Source: Amycolatopsis vancoresmycina
GTDB taxonomy: Bacteria; Actinomycetota; Actinomycetes; Mycobacteriales; Pseudonocardiaceae
Assembly: GCF_000716785.1 (NCBI RefSeq)
Contig: NZ_JNYY01000020.1
Location: forward strand, 1 to 64,000
Direction of reading: 5' to 3'
DNA: 64,000 nucleotides
Shown: positions 1 through 9,039 of the stretch, one piece after another
Layout of the letters: each line of letters opens with the position of its first letter
Position numbering within the stretch: position 1 is the first letter of the stretch
Program-made: the position numbers and the translations under genes
The notes under the pieces: model-generated
Databases searched by the model: none
The model's input: only the letters and a program-made list of their open reading frames with translations
What the model was told of the DNA's origin: nothing

Positions 1-97
1 GCAAGGTTGCGCTGCTCTCTCGCGTTGCGCTCTGTGTTGCGGGCCCGGCTCAAAGTGATTTCACGGCCTCAGGCGACGGGATGACCACCCTGCTCCT

Positions 98-964
98 TCA
101 TGACAGTGCCGCTACCGCCTCCACCGCCTCGCGCGTCTCCCTGACGTTGTGTGCTCGGAACACCGCTGCTCCTGCTCGTGCCGCTATCGCCGTGGCTGCC
201 AGTGTTCCTGGCAGGCGTTCGGATGCTTCGACGTCCAGGGTTTCGCCGATCAGATCCTTGTTCGACAGCGCCACCAGGACCGGCCAGCCCGTTGTCACCA
301 GGCGGTCGAAGTTCCTCAGCAACTGCAATCCGTGGCGGGTGCTCTTGCCGAAGTCGAACGTCGGGTCGATCAGTACTCCCTCCCTCGGTACGCCGGCTTC
401 CACCGTTCGTGATGCCGCCGCCGTCAGCTCTGCCACCACGTCCGCCACCACGTCGTCGTAGCGGGGCCAGAATGGGCGGTCCGGGGTTGGGGCCGGGTAC
501 GGGTCCGTGCGGACCGGCATGCCTCCGACGTGGGAACACACGTAGCCCGTGCCGAACTCCGCGGCGATCTCCACCAGCTTCGGGTCGGCTCCCGCCCACG
601 TGTCGTTCAGGAGGTCGGCTCCCGCTTCGCAGACCTGGCGGCCGACCTCGTGGCGCCAGGTGTCGACGCTGATCACCAGGTTCGGGTGGCGGTTGCGGAC
701 CTCCGCCACGAATGGGACCACCCGGCGGATCTCCTCGTCGACGTCGACCTCGGGGCCCTCGCCCGCCTTCACGCCGCCGATGTCCACGATGTCGGCGCCC
801 GCCGTGACCGCTCGGTCCACCGCCTCCAGGGCTGCCGTGTCGGTGAAGGTCGCGCCCTTGTCGTAGAACGAGTCCGGGGTTCGGTTGACGATGGCCATGA
901 CCAGGGCGCGGTCGGCTGGCATGCGGCGGCCGCGGAAGACCGTCTCCGGCCGGTGTGACGTCAT
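98..964 (-). CDS. folP2: Dihydropteroate synthase paralogue (FolP2 type)
   Basis: 288-aa TIM-barrel protein of the pterin-binding family. The family signature IVNRTPDSF lies at about residues 25-33, followed by GADIVDIGGVKAG, ISVDTWR, DLLNDTW and a late SNKDLIGETL segment. The wording of these blocks resembles the second, FolP2-type paralogue of mycobacteria (Rv1207) more than the folate-operon FolP1. Canonical DHPS condenses p-aminobenzoate with dihydropterin pyrophosphate, but the mycobacterial FolP2 protein has been reported to lack that activity, so the reaction here is uncertain. No folE, folB or folK gene lies next to it, which fits the paralogue reading. The ATG at 964 is the first Met and leaves 98 bp to the divergent rhomboid gene. 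Confidence 0.82.
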   Translation of the reverse strand: MTSHRPETVFRGRRMPADRALVMAIVNRTPDSFYDKGATFTDTAALEAVDRAVTAGADIVDIGGVKAGEGPEVDVDEEIRRVVPFVAEVRNRHPNLVISVDTWRHEVGRQVCEAGADLLNDTWAGADPKLVEIAAEFGTGYVCSHVGGMPVRTDPYPAPTPDRPFWPRYDDVVADVVAELTAAASRTVEAGVPREGVLIDPTFDFGKSTRHGLQLLRNFDRLVTTGWPVLVALSNKDLIGETLDVEASERLPGTLAATAIAARAGAAVFRAHNVRETREAVEAVAALS

Positions 965-1062
965 GGTCCCAACACTGCCAGGTCACGGCTGGGTCCGGAA
1001 CGCCGCGTCCGGGGGCGTCCGCCGGTTATCCTCGGGCGCGCGAACCGACCGAGGGGGACGAA

Positions 1063-1710
1063 ATGAGCGAGGAACCGGCCCGGAGCGAGGCCGAGACGAT
1101 GATCGCCGAGGCCAAGAAGGCCCTCTTCGTCATGGTGGGCCTGCTGGCCGTGCTGTGGCTGGTGCAGATCGTCAACGCCGTCGACGACTACGGTATCGGC
1201 CGGGACCTCGGCATCGAACCGCGGGACCCGGCGTCGCTGCCGGACGTGCTGACCTCGCCGTTCATGCACTCCAGCTGGGGGCACATCGAGGCCAACTCGG
1301 GGCCGCTGTTCATCTTCGGGTTCCTCGCCGCCTACCGCGGGGTGAAGAAGTGGTTCGCCGTCAGCCTGCTGATCATCGTCGCCAGCGGCCTCGGCGTGTG
1401 GTTCACCGCGCCGTCGAACAGCGTCACCGTCGGGGCCAGCGGCCTGCTGTTCGGCTACTTCGGGTACGTCATCGTGCGCGGACTCTTCGACCGGCACCCG
1501 ATCGACATCGTGATCGGGCTGGTGATGGCGCTGTGCTTCGCCTACCAGTTCACCTCGCTGCTGCCCACCGACGAGCGGGTCAGCTGGCAGGGTCACCTGT
1601 TCGGGTTCGCCGGCGGCATCATCGGCGGCTGGGTCTTCCGCGACCGGCGCCCCAAGGCGGTCGCCGCCCCCGACCCGGCGACCGCCCTGCTCCCCAAGGA
1701 CCTCAGCTAG
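1063..1710 (+). CDS. Rhomboid family intramembrane serine protease
   Basis: 215-aa polytopic membrane protein. The conserved SWGHIEANSGPL block precedes the GASGLLFG motif with the probable catalytic Ser126, and the partner histidine is His178 in WQGHLFGFAGG, so the Ser-His dyad is intact. Rhomboids cut transmembrane helices of substrate proteins inside the membrane; the substrate is not predictable. The start chosen is the ATG at 1063, preceded by a GAGGGGGA ribosome site. A longer reading from 955 would add an uncharged, proline-rich leader without support. It is divergent from the FolP2-type gene, and its last 8 bp overlap the convergent YceI gene. Confidence 0.85.
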   Translation: MSEEPARSEAETMIAEAKKALFVMVGLLAVLWLVQIVNAVDDYGIGRDLGIEPRDPASLPDVLTSPFMHSSWGHIEANSGPLFIFGFLAAYRGVKKWFAVSLLIIVASGLGVWFTAPSNSVTVGASGLLFGYFGYVIVRGLFDRHPIDIVIGLVMALCFAYQFTSLLPTDERVSWQGHLFGFAGGIIGGWVFRDRRPKAVAAPDPATALLPKDLS

Positions 1711-2206
1711 GCGGCTCCAGCTCCGCCTCGACGACGATCCGGACGTACCGGCCGATCACCGCGCGCGGCACCCGCAGGCCGAGCGGGGCCCGGTCCAGCG
1801 TCCCGGTGGCGCGGACGCGGGTGGCGCCGTCCGGGACGACGGTCAGCGTCAGCGGGCACGACGTCCCGCGCAGCGCCAGCTCGCCGGTCACCGCCCAGCC
1901 GTCGTCCTGCCGCCGGACGCCGGTGGCCGTGAAGGTCATGGCCGGGCGGGCGGCGCTGTCCAGCAGGTTCGGCTTGCGCAGGTCGGCGTCGCGGCGCTCG
2001 TTCCGCGTGTCGAGCGCGCCGAGGTCCAGCTCCGCGTGGACGGCGGTCACCGCGCCGTCGCGTACCTCGACGCCGCCGGTGCGGACCGGAATCGTGCCGC
2101 GCACCCGGTTGACGCCGACGTTGCGGACCTCGAAGGCCGCCGTCGTCCGTCCACTGCGGACGGTCCAGGTGCCCGCGCGCAGGGCGGGCGCGGTGTGCGG
2201 GCTCAT
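1703..2206 (-). CDS. YceI family protein
   Basis: 167-aa lipocalin-like YceI domain protein. Visible family blocks are WTVRSGRTTAAFEVRNVG at the N-terminus, a central LDLGALDTRNERRDADLR segment and a C-terminal TLDRAPLGLRVPR-type block. YceI proteins bind long isoprenoids or amphiphiles in a beta-barrel. No signal peptide is visible, so this copy is probably cytoplasmic. The start ATG overlaps the stop of the upstream hypothetical gene by 4 nt (ATGA), which indicates translational coupling. Both genes diverge from the large LuxR-type regulator and may be its targets. Confidence 0.85.
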   Translation of the reverse strand: MSPHTAPALRAGTWTVRSGRTTAAFEVRNVGVNRVRGTIPVRTGGVEVRDGAVTAVHAELDLGALDTRNERRDADLRKPNLLDSAARPAMTFTATGVRRQDDGWAVTGELALRGTSCPLTLTVVPDGATRVRATGTLDRAPLGLRVPRAVIGRYVRIVVEAELEPPS

Positions 2207-2760
2207 CGCGCACCTGCCGGAGCCGGCAGGGCCGCGTGCCGCACGCGGTGCAGGTCGACCCGGTCCGGGCCGGGCAGCAGCGCCGGGTCCTCGCCGGGCA
2301 GCAGCTCGGTGGCCATGATCGCCTCCTGGACGGCTTCGACCGTCGCCAGCGACGCGGTGAAGCCCACGACGACCAGCGACCGGTCTTCGGCGAGGAGGGC
2401 GTACGTCGTGCCGACGCCCTCGATGCCCCGGACGGCCGGCCAGATGCGTTCGCGGCCGGCGCGCTGCTCGGCGGCCGACTGGTCGGCGCTCTTCGGCCCG
2501 TCGAACCAGGTGAGCTGGGCGTAGGCGGCCGCGTCCGACGCGGAGTGCACGTCGGCGACCCGGTAGGCGCCGGCGTCGAGCCAGGTGGTCCCGGCGGGCC
2601 GCCGGGCCGCGGCCGCACCCGCCGCCGCGGCGTCGGGCCAGAAGGTGACGACGGCGCCGGCCTGGCCGCCGAGTTCGGTGAGGGTGGCGGCGCCGAGGGC
2701 GCCTCCGGCGAGGTCGTGCGGCCCCAGTGGACCCCGGAACCGGTGGATGGTGGCGTGCAT
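2203..2760 (-). CDS. Hypothetical protein coupled to YceI
   Basis: 185-aa protein I do not recognise. It has an alternating alpha/beta character (TFWPDAAAAG, YAQLTWFDGPKSADQ, RSLVVVGFTASLATVEAVQEAI), reminiscent of small dimeric alpha-beta barrel (ABM-like) proteins but without a decisive motif. An AAGGAG ribosome site 7 nt upstream fixes the ATG at 2760. It is the first gene of a two-gene unit with the YceI gene (4-nt overlap). It diverges from the LuxR-type regulator across about 120 bp, a layout typical of a regulator and its target. Confidence 0.75.
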   Translation of the reverse strand: MHATIHRFRGPLGPHDLAGGALGAATLTELGGQAGAVVTFWPDAAAAGAAAARRPAGTTWLDAGAYRVADVHSASDAAAYAQLTWFDGPKSADQSAAEQRAGRERIWPAVRGIEGVGTTYALLAEDRSLVVVGFTASLATVEAVQEAIMATELLPGEDPALLPGPDRVDLHRVRHAALPAPAGAR

Positions 2761-2881
2761 CGGGTGCTCCTTTTCGCTGGTCCTGACGTTGGGGACGACT
2801 TTCGCCGCCGGCGGCGTCCCGGACATCAGTGCCAGTACGGAGGAGGCCACCGAAACCGGGCACGGAGGGGATACTGCTCGG

Positions 2882-5650
2882 GTGACGCGCAGCGAGCCGT
2901 TCGTCGGGCGGGCCGGTGCCGCGGCCGACCTGCGGGCCTGGCTCGCGGCGGCGGCCGGCGGGACCGGCGCGGTCGTGCTCGTCGGCGGCCCGGCGGGGAT
3001 CGGCAAGACCCGCCTGGCCGAGGCCGTCACCGGCCCGGCGGCCGTCTGGGGCCGGTGCGTCGACGACCCGGGCGCGCCGCCGCTGTGGCCGTGGCGCCGG
3101 GTGCTCCAGGCGCTGCCGGAGGTGGGCGCGGAGGTCTCCCGCGCGCTGGCCGAGCTGGACGGCCGTGCGGGCACCGACCTGGTCGCGGCCCGGTTCCGGT
3201 TCGTCGCGCTGGCGGCCGACGCGCTGGTGGCCGCGGCCGAGCCCGCCGGTCTCGTCGTGGTCCTCGAGGACGTGCACTGGGCCGACGAGGCGTCGCTGCG
3301 GCTGCTGCGGCACCTCGCCGGCGAGATCCGCCGGTCCCGGCTCGCCGTGGTCGCGACCTACCGGGACACCGGCCCGTCCGGCGCGCTCTTCGAGGCCCTG
3401 CCCGAGCTGCTGGGCCGGCCGGGCACCGAGAGCCTGCGCCTGGAGCCGCTGACCGAACCCGACGTCCGGGCCTACCTCGCCGAGGTCGGCCGCGCGGGCG
3501 TGGACGCCGTCGACGCGCTGCGGCGCTCGGGCGGCAACCCGCTGTACCTCAAGGCGGTCGCCCGGTCGTCGGCGGCCGGCGACGGCGAGGCGGAGCTGCG
3601 GCACCTCGTCCGCACCACCGTCGCCGGGCTGGCCACGGGCCCGCGGGAGCTGCTGGCGATCGCCTCGGTCCTCGGCGAGGAGGTCGACGCGCACGTCGTC
3701 GCCGAAGTCGCCGGCCGGCCGGTGCCCGAGGTGGTCGTGGCCCTCGACCGCGCGGTCCGCGCCGGGGTGCTGCTGCCCGCCGACGCCGGGTCACGGCGGT
3801 TCGCCCACGCCGTCGTGCGCGACGGCATCTACGCCGACCTCGACCAGGGCGTCCGCGAGGAACTGCACGCCCGGACGGCGGCCGCACTGGAGCACCGGGC
3901 CGAGCCGGGCGTGGTGGCGGGGCACTGGCTGCGTTCGGCGCCGACGCCGGGCACCCTCGCCCGGGCGGCGGAGTGGGCCGAGACGGCGGCGCGGGACGCC
4001 ACCCACGCGCTGGCCTTCACCGAAGCCGCGCGGTTCCTGGCCCTCGCGCTCGACTGCCGCCGCCGCGCGGGCCCCCGCGACGGGTTCGCCGCCCTGCTCG
4101 TCGACCTCGCGACCGCGGAGTACCGGGCGGGCCGGTTCGCCCGCAGCTTCGGCCACGCGCGCGAAGCCGCCGCGCTGACGCCGGACCCGGCACTGGTGGC
4201 CGCCGCGGCGCTGGTCGTCCGGGACACTTCGGCGCCCGACCTGCTGCCGGGGATGGCCGCGCTGACCGAGTCCGCGCTGGCGGCGCTCGGCCCGGACGCG
4301 GACCCGGCCGTGCGGGCGAAGCTGCTGGCCCAGTCCGCGGCCGTGACCGCCGACTACGGGCGCGCGACCGAGGCCGTCAAGGCCGCGGACGAGGCCATGG
4401 AGCTGGCGGAGCTCTCCGGCGACCAGGAAGCGCGGCTCGACGCCGTCCGCGCCCGGCTGAAGATCCGCCCGTTCGAGCTGCCGCTGGCCGAACGGCTGCG
4501 GCTCGGCGCGCTCGCCGTCGCCCTCGGCGGCACGGGACGGCCGCTGGTGGCGCTGTGGGGGCACAAGTGGCGGCTGGACGCGGCGTTCGAAGTCGGCACG
4601 GTGGCCGTCGTCGACACCGAGCTGGCCGCGATCGCGGCCCTCGCGGCGACGACCCGGCTGCCGTTGGTCCGCTGGCACGAGCTGCGGCTGCGCGCGTCGG
4701 TCGCGGCCTACCGCGGCGCGTTCGCCGAGGCCCGCGCGCAGAACCGGCTGGCGGGCGAACTCGCGGCGGCGGAGCTGGCGGAGGACCGGTCCGCCGCCGG
4801 GATGTCGTTCGCGTTCGCGCAGCAGCTGGCCGACGTCGTCGGCGACCCGGCGGAGCTGCCCGACGGCTACGACGAGCTGCTGGCGATCGCGCCGCCGTTG
4901 CCGATCACGATCATCTCCCGGCCGCTCTGCGCCCTGCTCGGCGGCCGCCGCGACGAAGCACGGGCGGCCTACGACGCGCTGCGCCCCCGCCTGCGCGACC
5001 CCGACTTCCTGGGCCAGGCCCCGGGAATCGCGCCGAACCTGCTGCCGCTGCTGGAAACGTTCGAGGACGTCGAAACGGCGGAGTGGCTCGCCGCGCGGCT
5101 GGCCGGTGCCCCGCCGGTCGGCTCGGGCGGCGCGGGCACGTTCTGCAGCGACTGCTCCAGCGGCTGGACCGCCCGCCTCGCCGCGCTCCTGGGCCGGCAC
5201 GCCGAAGCGGTGTCGCGGTTCGAGGAGGCGATCGCGTGGGACACGCGCCTCGGCGCCCGCCCGTACGTCGTGCACAACCGCGTCCGCCTGGCCACCGTCC
5301 TGGCCACGCTCGGCGAGCTCCAGCGCGCGGAAACCCTGGCGCGGCAGGCGGCCGAGGAGGCCCGCCGGCTCGGCATGCCGGGCTGGCTCCGCGACGCGAC
5401 GGCGCTGCTCGACCGGCTCCGGCACGAGGGCGACCCGCTGACCGGCCGCGAGCGGGAGGTCGCGACGCTGGTCGCCGGCGCGCTGAGCAACCGCCAGATC
5501 GCCCACCGGCTGGTGCTTTCCGAGCGCACGGTGGAAAGCCACGTCCGCAGCGTCCTGGCCAAGCTGGGCCTGGCCAACCGGACCGAAGTCGCGGCCTGGG
5601 CGCAGCGCCGCGGCCTCACGCCGGACCGAACGCGAACACCGCCTCGGTGA
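2882..5650 (+). CDS. Large LuxR-type ATP-binding transcriptional regulator
   Basis: 922-aa regulator of the LAL/MalT-like type. It begins with a FVGRAG segment, has a Walker A motif GGPAGIGKTR with Lys42 and a Walker B-like VVLEDVHWADE, then a long helical TPR-like middle region. It ends with a GerE/LuxR helix-turn-helix (LTGREREVATLVAGALSNRQI... SERTVESHVRSVLAKLGL). Such proteins use ATP and an inducer to oligomerise and activate nearby promoters. The GTG start at 2882 places the FVGR block at the N-terminus as in relatives; a GGAGGGG element lies about 10 nt upstream. Its end overlaps the convergent hydrolase gene by 35 bp. The divergent hypothetical/YceI pair is the obvious target candidate. 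Confidence 0.85.
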   Translation: MTRSEPFVGRAGAAADLRAWLAAAAGGTGAVVLVGGPAGIGKTRLAEAVTGPAAVWGRCVDDPGAPPLWPWRRVLQALPEVGAEVSRALAELDGRAGTDLVAARFRFVALAADALVAAAEPAGLVVVLEDVHWADEASLRLLRHLAGEIRRSRLAVVATYRDTGPSGALFEALPELLGRPGTESLRLEPLTEPDVRAYLAEVGRAGVDAVDALRRSGGNPLYLKAVARSSAAGDGEAELRHLVRTTVAGLATGPRELLAIASVLGEEVDAHVVAEVAGRPVPEVVVALDRAVRAGVLLPADAGSRRFAHAVVRDGIYADLDQGVREELHARTAAALEHRAEPGVVAGHWLRSAPTPGTLARAAEWAETAARDATHALAFTEAARFLALALDCRRRAGPRDGFAALLVDLATAEYRAGRFARSFGHAREAAALTPDPALVAAAALVVRDTSAPDLLPGMAALTESALAALGPDADPAVRAKLLAQSAAVTADYGRATEAVKAADEAMELAELSGDQEARLDAVRARLKIRPFELPLAERLRLGALAVALGGTGRPLVALWGHKWRLDAAFEVGTVAVVDTELAAIAALAATTRLPLVRWHELRLRASVAAYRGAFAEARAQNRLAGELAAAELAEDRSAAGMSFAFAQQLADVVGDPAELPDGYDELLAIAPPLPITIISRPLCALLGGRRDEARAAYDALRPRLRDPDFLGQAPGIAPNLLPLLETFEDVETAEWLAARLAGAPPVGSGGAGTFCSDCSSGWTARLAALLGRHAEAVSRFEEAIAWDTRLGARPYVVHNRVRLATVLATLGELQRAETLARQAAEEARRLGMPGWLRDATALLDRLRHEGDPLTGREREVATLVAGALSNRQIAHRLVLSERTVESHVRSVLAKLGLANRTEVAAWAQRRGLTPDRTRTPPR

Positions 5651-6392
5651 ACTGGTCCGGGTCGAAGTCCATCGCCTGGTGCGCCTGGCCGTGCAGCGGC
5701 ACCACGCTGGCCCCGGGGATCAGCCCGGCGACCGCCTCGGCGGCGAGCCGGAGGTAGTCCGGGCTCTCCGTGCCGGCGAACAGCCGGACCGGGATCGCGA
5801 TTTCGCCGAGCCGCTCGTCGAACACCATGCCCTCGACGACGTCCAGCTCCCGCGGGATCGTGGGCGCGGCGGCCACGCGGGCGGGCCAGACCGGCGTCGC
5901 GCGCATCGCCTCGACGGCCGCCGGAGCGAGCCGGAGGGCTTCCCGCAGGAAGATTTCGAGGATCTCTTCCAGGTGTTCCGCGGCCCGCATGCGGCTGCGC
6001 GCGTCCGGCCCGACGACCGCCCCGCCGGGCTTCGGCCGCGGCGGTTCGTAGGCGGCGAGCCGGCTGACCGCCTTCGTGAGCCGGACGGCTTCCAGCGCGC
6101 ACAGGGCGCCGTAGGAGTGGGCGAGGAGGTAGACGTCGCCGCCGGCCGCTTCGGCCACGGCGGCGATGTCCTCGCCCTCCCGCCGGATGTCGTACGCGGC
6201 GGCTTCGTCCCGGCTGAGCCCGCGGCCGCGGCGGTCGACGAGGTACAGGCGGTAGCGCCGGGCGAGCCGGTCGCGGACCGCCGTCCAGCGGGTGTGGTCC
6301 GCGCCGGTGCCGTGCACGAGGACCATCGGCGGGCCGTCGCCGAGCGTCTCGAACCCGACGACCGTCCCGTCGGGCGAAGTGACTGTCGCCAT
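5616..6392 (-). CDS. Alpha/beta hydrolase
   Basis: 258-aa alpha/beta-hydrolase fold protein. It shows the oxyanion segment LVHGTGADHTRW, the nucleophile elbow AHSYGA (serine), a late LFAGTESPDY strand with the probable acid, and the C-terminal histidine in PLHGQAHQAM. No signal peptide is seen. Substrate is unknown; close folds include esterases and C-C bond hydrolases. The start is the ATG at 6392 (MATVTSPDG); a 20-residue upstream extension is arginine-rich and unlike the family. The 3' end overlaps the LuxR-type regulator gene by 35 bp in convergent arrangement. Confidence 0.83.
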   Translation of the reverse strand: MATVTSPDGTVVGFETLGDGPPMVLVHGTGADHTRWTAVRDRLARRYRLYLVDRRGRGLSRDEAAAYDIRREGEDIAAVAEAAGGDVYLLAHSYGALCALEAVRLTKAVSRLAAYEPPRPKPGGAVVGPDARSRMRAAEHLEEILEIFLREALRLAPAAVEAMRATPVWPARVAAAPTIPRELDVVEGMVFDERLGEIAIPVRLFAGTESPDYLRLAAEAVAGLIPGASVVPLHGQAHQAMDFDPDQFTEAVFAFGPA

Positions 6393-6520
6393 GCGTCCGA
6401 GGCTAAGCGCTTTCGCGGCGCGCTGTGAGGACGCTGTGCGTCCGGCCCGCACCTTGTGAAGTCACTGTGCATCCGGCTCCGCACGCTGCGGAACCGGCGG
6501 TGCTGTGGTGATCTGAGGGG

Positions 6521-7285
6521 GTGGCGATCAAGTTCCTCCGGCCCGCGCTGACGGCCGCGGCGACCGTGCTGGTCCTCGGGACCGGCCTGGTCGTCGGCAC
6601 CGACACGGCCGCCGATGACGCCTACGCGGCGGGCGCGCCGGTCGCCACCCCGAGCGCTGATCCCGCGGCGCCTGCGGCTCCCGCTGCGCCGTCGAACGCC
6701 GCGGCTTCACCCGTCGGGGCGTTGTTCGCGAACGGCAGCCACTTCTGCACCGCGAGCGTCGTGCACTCCGCCGCCGGTGACCTCGTCCTGACCGCCGCCC
6801 ACTGCGTCCGGGACGGCATGAGCTTCGCCCCGGGCTACCACGACGGCGTCGCGCCGTTCGGGATGTGGACCGTCACCTCGACGGCCGTCGCCGGCGGCTG
6901 GACCGCCTCGGCCGACCCGGATCTGGATTTCGCGTTCCTCACCGTCCGGCAGGCCGGGAACTCCGCGTCGGTGGAAAGCCTCACCGGCGCGAACGTGCTC
7001 GGCACGAACCGCGGATTCGTGCACCGGATCACCCTCACGGGCTACCCCGACACGAGCGATTCCCCGGTGGTTTGCGAAGGGAACACCGCGCAGTCCGACG
7101 CGTATCAGCAACGGGTGGCGTGCCCCGGTTTCCCCGACGGAACCAGCGGCGGGCCGTGGGTGACCGGCGGCGCGGTCGTCGGCGTGATCGGCGGTTTCGA
7201 ACTCGGCGGGGACACCCCGGACGTCTCCTACAGCGCGTATTTCGACGACGACATCGAAAAGCTCTACGCATCCGTGACCGGCTGA
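6521..7285 (+). CDS. Secreted trypsin-like serine protease
   Basis: 254-aa exported S1-like peptidase. A Sec signal peptide (hydrophobic core LTAAATVLVLGTGLVVG) is followed by an Ala/Pro-rich linker. The triad is His94 (LTAAHC), Asp134 or Asp136 (DPDLDFAF) and Ser209 (GTSGGPW), with cysteines paired around His and Ser. The GTG start at 6521 is directly preceded by GAGGGG. Expected to act in the cell wall or medium. The gene ends in a bidirectional hairpin shared with the next, convergent gene. Confidence 0.87.
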   Translation: MAIKFLRPALTAAATVLVLGTGLVVGTDTAADDAYAAGAPVATPSADPAAPAAPAAPSNAAASPVGALFANGSHFCTASVVHSAAGDLVLTAAHCVRDGMSFAPGYHDGVAPFGMWTVTSTAVAGGWTASADPDLDFAFLTVRQAGNSASVESLTGANVLGTNRGFVHRITLTGYPDTSDSPVVCEGNTAQSDAYQQRVACPGFPDGTSGGPWVTGGAVVGVIGGFELGGDTPDVSYSAYFDDDIEKLYASVTG

Positions 7286-7291
7286 AAACGC

Positions 7292-7333
7292 GAACCGGGC
7301 CCGCGTCCCTGGCGGAGGACACGAGCCCGGTTC
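7292..7333. terminator. Bidirectional terminator-like hairpin
   Basis: Perfect 9-bp arms (GAACCGGGC at 7292-7300 and its complement at 7325-7333), with further partial pairing toward the loop. It sits just between the stop codons of the convergent protease and DUF11-like genes, so it can end transcription from both sides. Confidence 0.75.
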
Positions 7334-7347
7334 ACCTCTCGCGAACC

Positions 7348-8223
7348 TCAGCAGGTCACGATGAGCCCGGTGAGCGCCGAGCACGTCTTCGACGCGCTGT
7401 CGTTGGCGGGGTTGGGATCCGTCGGCGAGCTCGCCGTCCGCACCGCCGTCGTGGTGTACGAACCGAGCGCGAGCAGGCCGCCGTTCACCGAGAACTTGGG
7501 CGTCGCGGACGCGCCACTGGCCAGCGAAGCGAGGTCGCAGTTCACGGTCCGGGTGCCGGCGACGTGGGCACAGCCCGAGCCGCTCGCGAACGACAGGCCG
7601 GCCGGGTACGTGGCCACGACCCGGATCCCGGACGCCGCGGACGGGCCGGTGTTCGTCACGGTGAGCGTGTAGTCGATGCGCGCGTTCAGCCCGCCGTGCC
7701 CGGTGGCGCCCAGCGCGACCTTGACGTCGGCCTGCGCGGCCGGGTCGGCGATGGTGATCGACGGGCCGTCGAGGATGTCGAAGGCGTAGTTGTCACCGAC
7801 GAACTGGTGCTGCAGCGTGAAGGTTCCGGGCGCCGCGGTGTCCTTGACGCGCAGGGTCCACACCGTGGTCTTCGTGCCGCCCGCCTCGAGGTCGCCGAAC
7901 GCGGCCCGGTAGCTGCTCCCGGCCTGGAAGCAGCCGACGGCCGTCGTGTTGGTGCAGGACACGACGTCGACGACGTCGGTGATCGCGGTCGGCGTGCCGT
8001 AAATGGCGCCCTTCGCGAAAGTCACCGTGAAATCGGTGGGATTGTGAATGGTTTGCGTGACCGTGAAGGTCTGCCCCGGCAGCACGGTGGTGGGACTGAC
8101 TTCGACGGAACTGGTGGGCGTGTCCGCCTGCGCGGCGGGCGCGATTGCGATGAAGGCCGTGGCCAGTGCGGCCACCGAGGACAGGATCGTGGTTCTTCGC
8201 CAGCTTCGTTGCATAGTCGTCAT
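7348..8223 (-). CDS. Secreted DUF11-type repeat protein
   Basis: 291-aa secreted protein. The N-terminus is a signal peptide ending near APAAQADTP. The rest is beta-rich, with two Ig-like/DUF11 modules: SVEVSPTTVLPGQTFTVTQTIHNPTDF at about 37-63 and ALGATGHGGLNARIDYTLTVTNTGPSAASG near 175-205. The C-terminal part DPNPANDSASKTCS is typical of actinobacterial cell-surface repeat proteins. Paired cysteines suggest an oxidised extracellular fold. No enzymatic motif is visible; a structural or adhesive role is only inference. Two nearby ATGs (8223 and 8214) are possible; the ribosome site is weak for both. Confidence 0.75.
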   Translation of the reverse strand: MTTMQRSWRRTTILSSVAALATAFIAIAPAAQADTPTSSVEVSPTTVLPGQTFTVTQTIHNPTDFTVTFAKGAIYGTPTAITDVVDVVSCTNTTAVGCFQAGSSYRAAFGDLEAGGTKTTVWTLRVKDTAAPGTFTLQHQFVGDNYAFDILDGPSITIADPAAQADVKVALGATGHGGLNARIDYTLTVTNTGPSAASGIRVVATYPAGLSFASGSGCAHVAGTRTVNCDLASLASGASATPKFSVNGGLLALGSYTTTAVRTASSPTDPNPANDSASKTCSALTGLIVTC

Positions 8224-8350
8224 CTCGCTGTTCCAGTCCGGGGAATACCGCTCTGACAGTTCTTGCGTGGTCTTTCGGACAGCCGACGCTGATCAGTCGT
8301 CGCGCTCCCGGAATTCGTTACCGCCATCCGGACGCGCCGGGACACCGCCG

Positions 8351-8992
8351 TCAGGAGGGACGCCAGCGGCCGTTCATCTCACCCGGTTGCGGCGGCGGGC
8401 CAGGCAGATCGGGGCCGTGGGCCGACAACCCCTCGACGAGCAGCGCGAGGTACCGGTGGCGCAGTTGCGCCGTCCGCTCCTCGTCGTCGACGCGGATGGC
8501 GGCGCAGCACTCGAGGATCATGCCGATGTCTTCGGTGACCGCGTCCGGGCGCAGGCGCCCGGTCTCGTGCGCGCGTTCGACCAGGTGCTTCGTCAGCTCG
8601 CCCGCCCGCCGCGCGTCCCGCCCCATCTCGGGGGTCGGGGTGAACGTGCCGGCCAGGTGGACGGTCAGGGAGTGCACGTCGAGTTCGACGACCCGGGTGA
8701 GGAACCCGGTCAGCGCCGCCCAGCCGTCCGGCTCCTCCGCGGCGACCTCGGCCTCGCCGATGTACATCAGGAGCCCGTCGTGGCAGATGCGGCAAAGCAG
8801 GGCTTCCTTGCTCGGGTAGCGGCGGTAGAGGGCGCTGATGCCGACCCCGGCGCGCTCGGCGACCTGCGAGATGGGCGCCTTCGGATCGCCGAGGAAGACG
8901 TGCCGGGCGGCGTCGAGGATGACGACGTTGTTGCGGGCGGCTTGGCCGCGGCGCCCGGGCAGGGCCGTCTCGGGCGTGGCTGTCTCGCGCAT
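8351..8992 (-). CDS. TetR family transcriptional regulator
   Basis: 213-aa TetR-type repressor. The N-terminal helix-turn-helix is clear (ILDAARHVF ... ISQVAERAGVGISALYRRYPSKEALL, about residues 25-65). The C-terminal ligand domain is typical in length. It is divergent from the epoxide hydrolase fusion gene, with an 84-bp intergenic region holding two copies of GGAACG-N3-CATTCC, the likely operators. The simplest model is repression of both promoters, released by an epoxide or a precursor of one. The effector is not predictable from sequence. Confidence 0.9.
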   Translation of the reverse strand: MRETATPETALPGRRGQAARNNVVILDAARHVFLGDPKAPISQVAERAGVGISALYRRYPSKEALLCRICHDGLLMYIGEAEVAAEEPDGWAALTGFLTRVVELDVHSLTVHLAGTFTPTPEMGRDARRAGELTKHLVERAHETGRLRPDAVTEDIGMILECCAAIRVDDEERTAQLRHRYLALLVEGLSAHGPDLPGPPPQPGEMNGRWRPS

Positions 8993-9009
8993 GGCCGGAG
9001 ATTACCACT

Positions 9010-9024
9010 GGAACGGATCATTCC
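9010..9024. promoter_or_regulatory. Putative TetR operator, copy 1
   Basis: Pattern GGAACG-GAT-CATTCC, a near-perfect dyad (5 of 6 arm positions pair). It is exactly 30 bp from an equivalent site, placing both on the same DNA face in the divergent promoter. Confidence 0.65.
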
Positions 9025-9039
9025 GGTCTGCTACAGTTC

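Noticed and set aside
1703..3694. 663-codon minus-strand frame spanning YceI to the LuxR regulator
   Set aside because: Only the first-downstream 504 nt (YceI) is coding; the remainder is antisense to other genes and GC-driven.
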